NCBI GenBank assembly: GCA_022885665.1
Contig: JAGQDJ010000186.1
Coordinates: 68,089-132,088, forward strand
DNA length: 64,000 bases
Origin: Triops longicaudatus
Lineage: Eukaryota; Arthropoda; Branchiopoda; Notostraca; Triopsidae
Reading direction: 5' to 3'
The notes beneath the pieces are model-generated. The model searched no databases and was not told where the DNA came from. It worked only from the letters and a program-made list of their open reading frames with translations. The number at the start of each line of letters is the position of its first letter. Position 1 is the stretch's first letter. Positions 60,101 to 64,000 of this stretch are shown in pieces. The position numbers were made by a program, and so were the translations under genes.

Positions 60101-61041
60101 AACGTGGCTTAAATTACCACTATATATAAAAGCTATCTAGAAAAAGTGAAATTCCTGCTGCTATGGGAAAACTTGCCTTTACGCATTTTTACTTTTTTTC
60201 CGATTGACTCACAAATTAAGCCTAGGTCACGCCCGATGATGTTTTACTACGCGACCCACTTCACTATTCATCTGTAAAGCCCTACTCGTAGATCGCTGGG
60301 AATAAGCAGTTTCCATTGCCGCTGGCCTTTTCTTACTAAAGCCCCAAAACAAAAATATGCATTCCAAAGAATGTCTAGCTCTACCTCAAATTCTCCTTCA
60401 CAATACTGCTTCAACTCGCGCTCCGGACTATAATTTGGTAAATACGTAAGCAACGGAAAATTTATGTTTCTGCTCTCAGTGTAATTAAAACGGCACACGC
60501 GCTTTGCCCAGGAGCCTCAACTGTCAGAACATTCAACTCAATGAGCGAAAAAACACCGTTAGGGCTAAAGATCTCAGCATCCCAAACAAATTTTCGTTTA
60601 ACGGGAAAAACGGTAAAACTCTTGACTAAGAAAAGCAAATACACATAGTTTAAATAACTTGCATATGAGAGTGGTTACAGTCCATAAACACAAGAAGTTG
60701 ACATGCATCGTCTTTAATTTCATAACAACTTTAAATACGACAAAGGGTTGCTTCTTAGATAACATAAAAGCGAGTATTTGTATACAAGGGACTTGAACAA
60801 CGCGCCTGTGTTTGAAAGTCCATCCGGGCGAACTGGGCTTACCCCGGCCTGCACAGACGCATCGAGGCCCCTGTCCTTTTGACAATTAAGCTTTTACCTG
60901 CACTGAGCGACGGCCTGGTTCCCTTTGCAAGGCGTGTCGAAGTTCACGGTCCAAGATGGAAGATTCCTTGAGTGACACTCGGTAGCGTGAACCCATTACG
61001 TGGTATTGATTTCCGTAGCAGCTGTCTTCGTATCCGTTCAT
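21045..61041 (-). CDS. Gef26: full-length PDZ-GEF (RAPGEF2/6, Drosophila Gef26/dizzy type) Rap exchange factor, copy B
   Basis: Activates Rap GTPases in adhesion and junction signalling in known relatives. Exons 5' to 3': 60898-61041, 59452-59579, 58865-58948, 37172-37247, 33346-33600, 28323-28550, 27958-28113, 27718-27857, 26814-27036, 26587-26720, 26352-26502, 26126-26263, 25901-26060, 25420-25687, 25011-25194, 24576-24748, 24255-24489, 24036-24135, 23662-23873, 23106-23432, 22417-23038, 22017-22259, 21240-21395, 21045-21076. With the 24 listed blocks the sum is 4569 nt (1522 aa) and every phase matches. Domains: first cyclic-nucleotide-like domain (about 45-145, CWYILLSGSVFIDGSMYLP, LEPSEMIV), second (about 310-440), RasGEF-N (479-600), PDZ (587-673), Ras-association (795-881), CDC25 (about 905-1140), PPDY motif (in exon 21240-21395) and terminal VSAV, a PDZ ligand conserved with vertebrate RAPGEF2. 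The start has a good context (TCACCATGA). The 5' exons carry three large introns; the rest is compact. Confidence 0.92.
23495..23560. repeat. TTTAGCTTATA short tandem repeat
   Basis: Three copies of TTTAGCTTATA(TAAT) lie in the 229-nt intron 23433-23661 of copy B. Confidence 0.85.
24849..24905. repeat. A-rich (A)nG simple repeat
   Basis: Runs of 8-22 A separated by single G, in the 262-nt intron 24749-25010 of copy B. On the minus strand it is an extended pyrimidine tract. Confidence 0.9.
25204..25368. repeat. poly(A) tract containing an assembly gap of 36 N
   Basis: A 92 on the left, N at 25296-25331 and A 37 on the right. It lies wholly in intron 25195-25419 of copy B. On the minus strand it is poly(T) ending 9 nt before the acceptor, so it is the intron's pyrimidine tract. 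No exon is lost in the gap, though its true length is unknown. The apparent poly-Lys open frame across it (25125-25484, +) is an artefact. Confidence 0.95.
28551..33345 (-). other. intron 5 of PDZ-GEF copy B (4.8 kb)
   Basis: Bounded by the donor after 33346 (GTAAGATT) and the acceptor before 28550. Short open frames within it have no shared features with known proteins. I see nothing else in it. Confidence 0.75.
33346..33600 (-). CDS. Gef26: PDZ-GEF copy B exon 5
   Basis: 85 codons in phase 0 at both ends, between a TTGGCAG acceptor and a GTAAGATT donor. It continues EPSEMIV from exon 4 with VDYPDVQ, as expected from the EPSEMIVV block of vertebrate RAPGEF2/6. The rest is a Pro/Gly/His-rich linker. 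Confidence 0.85.
33601..37171 (-). other. intron 4 of PDZ-GEF copy B (3.6 kb)
   Basis: AT-rich, with a C/T-rich stretch at 36860-36990 and a short GT run at about 36987-37003. No exon or gene could be supported. Confidence 0.75.
37172..37247 (-). CDS. Gef26: PDZ-GEF copy B exon 4 (end of first cyclic-nucleotide-like domain)
   Basis: 76 nt; the first base completes a Ser codon begun by exon 3. It encodes FGKRTGVSVRRANECLILEP then SEMIV, corresponding to the FGK…LEPSEMIVV part of RAPGEF6. GTTCACAG acceptor and GTAAGTTT donor. Confidence 0.9.
38893..39371 (-). CDS. Gef26: candidate alternative first exon of PDZ-GEF copy B
   Basis: Starts at an ATG (39369-39371) with an in-frame TGA upstream. 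It is open for 159 codons plus two bases and ends at a GTAAAC donor in phase 2, exactly the phase exon 4 (37247) accepts. The peptide is Ser/Thr/Arg-rich, starts MQKHTRSNSGVDK and ends SPPPIGPPRRRFSV. If used, the isoform would replace the first three exons and lose the N-terminal part of the first cyclic-nucleotide-like domain. The long open frame, start, stop and phase support it. Homology does not, so a separate gene or chance remains possible. Confidence 0.45.
42088..42140. repeat. (ATT)n microsatellite, about 17 units
   Basis: Perfect trinucleotide repeat inside intron 3 of copy B. The poly-Asn open frame on the minus strand here is a shadow of the repeat. Confidence 0.97.
44991..45013. 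repeat. T8 plus (CT)n simple repeat
   Basis: Eight T followed by seven or so CT units in intron 3 of copy B. Confidence 0.9.
46609..46809 (+). other. short ORF with a signal-peptide-like start
   Basis: 66 codons starting MKSCFLLLLTFSLRQVACTG, a good secretion signal in form, then Cys/His and Pro-rich sequence to a TGA. The opposite strand over the same bases is also open (46438-46707) with a protein-like composition, so at most one is real. No promoter, splice or homology support. Nested in intron 3 of copy B. Confidence 0.2.
50823..50856. repeat. 15-bp direct tandem repeat
   Basis: Two perfect copies of TATTATATAATTACC followed by TATT, in intron 3 of copy B. Confidence 0.9.
51180..51570. 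other. GC-rich island in intron 3 of PDZ-GEF copy B
   Basis: Markedly richer in G+C than its flanks. It holds a perfect 12-bp inverted repeat (TTTCCCCGGCTT at 51319-51330 and its complement at 51435-51446). A 69-codon plus-strand frame at 51361-51570 is Arg/Pro-rich and unrecognised. It could be a regulatory element, an old repeat or an unrecognised exon. Confidence 0.3.
58865..58948 (-). CDS. Gef26: PDZ-GEF copy B exon 3
   Basis: 84 nt; the first base completes Cys91, and it ends in phase 2. It encodes RGELCTCWYILLSGSVFIDG and then SMYLPGA, matching the CWYILLSGSV block of RAPGEF6. This match showed that copy B extends this far upstream. Confidence 0.93.
59452..59579 (-). CDS. Gef26: PDZ-GEF copy B exon 2
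   Basis: 128 nt, phase 0 to phase 2, GTGAACAG acceptor and GTGAGT donor. It encodes DLHRILIVLRGLRALAPLRD and ends VVRYERHNANDILY, matching the DLNTIYSYL…RYERYSGNQVLF segment of RAPGEF6. Confidence 0.92.
60898..61041 (-). CDS. Gef26: PDZ-GEF copy B first coding exon
   Basis: 48 codons from ATG at 61041 to CAG before a GTAAAA donor. It starts MNGYEDSCYGNQYHV and ends DRELRHALQREPGRRSVQ, matching the ARQALRKKPPERTPE start of RAPGEF6. The ATG context is TCACCATGA. Confidence 0.88.
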
Positions 61042-61914
61042 GGTGATGACACAGTTATAAAACGCATAATTTCCTCACCTCAGGCTTTCTTCCCCCTTTT
61101 TAACCACCGAGGGCCAACGTTTCACATTCCACGAGTACTCCGAGTTCTTGTGTACGTTTTCGTGCGGAGCCAAGGCACCGAAGAAACACTTGGATTTTGT
61201 GTCTACCTCATTCCATCGCATATAAACCTCCGGGTTCACGTAAAAACGCACATTACGGCAGTCGAGGGATGCATCTCAGAGTTGACTCCACTTGTGCGAG
61301 GACGCACTTTCTATTTGCTGGCCTTAATGAATAATAAAACACACGCTAAAGCAAGGGAAGCCTTAGACTTGCTGACGAACAGACATCATTGTTGCTTGTC
61401 ACCACGCAATCAAAACACAATAATAATAATAATCCTTGTATGCACGTTTCGGCTATCCTTTTCGCTCTCTCTCACAAGAATCAATAGAGCTGTTCAAGCT
61501 CGGTTCTTTCCCAAAGATTACGTGATGCACTCCTTCAGAGGTTCCATTTGCATCGAAAACAGCCACTTCCACTTCAAATGCTTCCAAGATGTGACTCGAA
61601 GCAGTTTAAAGGCACAGGTGAGAGGGTGGGTCCGAGTCTTCAGGCTTTCCACATGGTTCAATACAGACCAAAGGTTGCCATCCTCCCAACAAGCTTGGCC
61701 AAGATCCCGGAAGCATTGGGTGAAACCTCACGAGGTCCAACTCGTCAGCTTCGAAGGGAAGACGATGTTATTATGGTGGTATAAGGATAACCCGTGTGTA
61801 TGTTATAGTCTGAGGTACAAGGTTCTGAATAACAGCTTTTTGGGAGCTCAAAACCGGTTTACAACCTTTTTTTTTCGTTCGTCCTTTTTTCGAGAAAAGG
61901 CTCCCTTTTGCTGA
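60991..61914 (+). other. long unexplained open frame antisense to the copy B start
   Basis: Open for 308 codons with no ATG in the first third (first Met codon near 61327); the nominal start at 61000 is GTG. Composition is odd: rich in Phe, Arg, His, Cys and Ser, with an Ile run from an ATA repeat. No domain recognised. It overlaps the first coding exon of copy B by 51 nt and otherwise covers its promoter or 5' UTR. The length is unusual by chance in such AT-rich DNA. It may reflect GC-richer promoter DNA, a 5' exon of copy B on the other strand, or an exon of an unknown plus-strand gene. Confidence 0.2.
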
Positions 61915-64000
61915 CCAACAAAACTATCCTTTTATATTCCCCAGTATAATGATACCACCGTCTTAGGATTAGCCGGCATTAGTTTGGGGTTCCATCGTAA
62001 AAAAAGGCCAGTATTCAGTGTTGGCAGGAATGGAAGACAAGTCAGGTGGTAGATTTTTCACCGGTGGATCTGAAAAGATACCAAATAATAAAATCTTTTC
62101 AATATTCTGTTGCGAAGAAAGCGGTTGAGGATGATAAAAGGTCTTAGGCGTTGCGTAAGAAGTCTAATTTGCACTGAAAATGTAATCTTCCGTTAAAGGT
62201 AATGTACGTTTGGCTATAACGCAGACGTAAAGGAGTGTGGTGTAAGCCTCTGTTTACGATCTTTTCGATAGTATGAGTTTTCAAGAGTCCACCAAGACTG
62301 AGATCTGACTTGCGAAACCCTTATTACGAAAACGTAAATCTCTCACTACTTCGTTGGAAATGCCGAGCATACAAACCTGGAATAGCCTAAAACATGGGAA
62401 AAATAGATGCAGTGTTGAAAATTATGTGTCTGATTTGGTGCGCTTTTCATTGTAAATGTTAGAAAGGATTATTGCTCGAGTTCTCCCACTTTGTATTTCT
62501 GAAAGGGTGGTAAAATTAAAATGAAGCTTAATAATTTATTTTATTCATTTATTTTTATTTATTTATAAACCAGCTTTTTTGAAAATATTTTCAACTCTAC
62601 TGTGAACTACCAACGCCAACAATACTAACGGTATCGTTCGTTGAAATGCAAAAGTCTCTTTCAGGTCGCTTAAAAGAATTCTTTCTGTTATCCACCTATT
62701 CCCGAGATGTGTATACCAGGGCTTTTTAAACTGTTAAAGAACGCATTCTGGAAATTTTAACTCGTTAGAAAGGAGTGAAGAAAAACATTGACATTAACCG
62801 TTAAGCAGTTATTGACGAGACTTGTTAGGGAGAATGTCCCAAACATTGGAATGAACTCCAACGACTGCTCCTGTGGAAAGCATTGTAAGTGATAGTAAAT
62901 TAGATAACGAGAATTACAAAAGTTTCTAGCTACGTTGAGTGGTGTGGAACCAGATTCCATCGTAGTTTTAGGCACGAGGGCAGATACGGAGTGCATTGTG
63001 GTTTGTTTACGTTATGTGTAGCACGCATAATGCAAATCCTCCACCCTCCTAACCAGGCAAAGATTTTACCCACCAGAGTCAAAGTTCCCCCACACTTCTC
63101 CTGAACCCAGTAAGCTGCCCTTCGGCCTAGTAGTGTACAAGTATTGAGTTACTTCGGATAAGTATAGGTTTAGATAATTCCAAATTTTTTCTTTAATTTG
63201 ATGAGATGTTCGCAAAATTGGGCATCCGTCACAACTGAGGATTCGCTTAACTCCGATCTATCCGAAAACCACTTAAGAAATTACTACTTTTTTATCTGTT
63301 TTCATTTTTATGTTTTTTTATTTTAATATTTTGCTTAATTGTGTTTTCGATTTCACATTCCGTATTTTCAATGTTTTATTTGAAAATATTTTATTGTTAA
63401 TTTAACAGTGGTAAAAATAAAGATATAAAAGTATTAGTTGTTGTAATTTGACTTTACCTATCAGAAACTAACACTGAGCAAACGTTAAATAAACTATTCT
63501 TCTCATCTCAATATGCTATGTCAACTGAATTAACAACTATTTGCCTCTAAGGCGGGCGAGTTACATATTATGCAGCATGAGATGGTGCATGCGAAAACAA
63601 GTTTTTAAAAAATAAAAACTAAGCTTTTCATATCCGAGGTAAGCTCCATAATAGCGTGAAAATGGCAAATAAGTCCATCTATCCCGACTTTCTTAGGAGC
63701 CCGGGCAGTGCAGGGGAACTCTTTGTCATTGTTCGGTGTATGAAGCTCTGTAAGCTGTCAGCACGAACTTTAGTGCTCATATGGGAAAGTTCAGACCGAT
63801 AGTCACACCTTAATTTGCTCCCGCAACTTTTACATACGCCTTTAAAAGCACTTTTGTCCTTCATTCATACTCTCCCATGCTCTCACTGACAAGGGACAAT
63901 CTATACGCAACTCTCTCGCGTTTTCTTTTCTGCCCATAGCAACCCATTTTTAGCTTCTAAAACTCCTGGGAAGGACACCTCAGAAGTTCACATGAATAAT
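61042..64000. other. upstream region of PDZ-GEF copy B
   Basis: Should hold the promoter and 5' UTR of copy B. Beyond the open frame at 60991-61914 it is AT-rich with only short open frames. I see no gene between 61915 and the window end. Confidence 0.5.

Noticed and set aside
60268..60498. 76-codon minus-strand frame between PDZ-GEF exons 1 and 2
   Set aside because: Splice-like sites exist, but exon 1 joins exon 2 (59579) in phase 0 with full homology, and this frame fits neither phase nor the family.

Overview
This is eukaryotic, almost certainly arthropod, DNA. The coding parts are split by short GT-AG introns (mostly 50-120 nt), there is a cuticular protein with a Rebers-Riddiford-type chitin-binding region, and the domain mixes are typical of arthropods. 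A crustacean is my guess, without proof. All gene models below were built by reading frames, splice sites and phases by eye. | Layout: (1) 2-3739 (+), the 3' part of a long uninterrupted coding region joining a THAP domain, a BTB domain and about 13 C2H2 zinc fingers; its 5' end lies outside the window. (2) 4651-6927 (-), a complete 12-exon cytosolic aldehyde dehydrogenase of 491 residues, convergent with gene 1. (3) 7652-14120 (-), a 19-exon PDZ-GEF-type Rap exchange factor, called copy A (1276 aa). (4) 16291-16940 (-), a small 3-exon cuticular protein with its own TATA box. (5) 21045-61041 (-), a second, full-length PDZ-GEF, called copy B (25 exons, 1522 aa), whose first exons are spread over 32 kb. 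(6) 61042-64000, the upstream side of copy B, with a long unexplained antisense ORF. | The main result is that copies A and B are a head-to-tail tandem duplication. Twelve exons have exactly the same length in both, with the same phases, and the protein sequences are clearly paralogous. Copy B keeps the full ancestral plan: N-terminal cyclic-nucleotide-binding-like domain, second cyclic-nucleotide-binding-like domain, RasGEF-N, PDZ, Ras-association, CDC25 catalytic domain, PPxY motif and a C-terminal VSAV PDZ ligand. Copy A has a short new N terminus, lacks the first cyclic-nucleotide-like domain, and has lost both the PPxY motif and the PDZ ligand, while its catalytic core is intact. The cuticle gene lies between the two copies. 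| The seemingly gene-poor 28.5-61 kb is therefore mainly intron of copy B. It includes one 21.6 kb intron and a phase-compatible candidate alternative first exon at 38893-39371. I saw no convincing RNA genes, CRISPR arrays or intact transposons.
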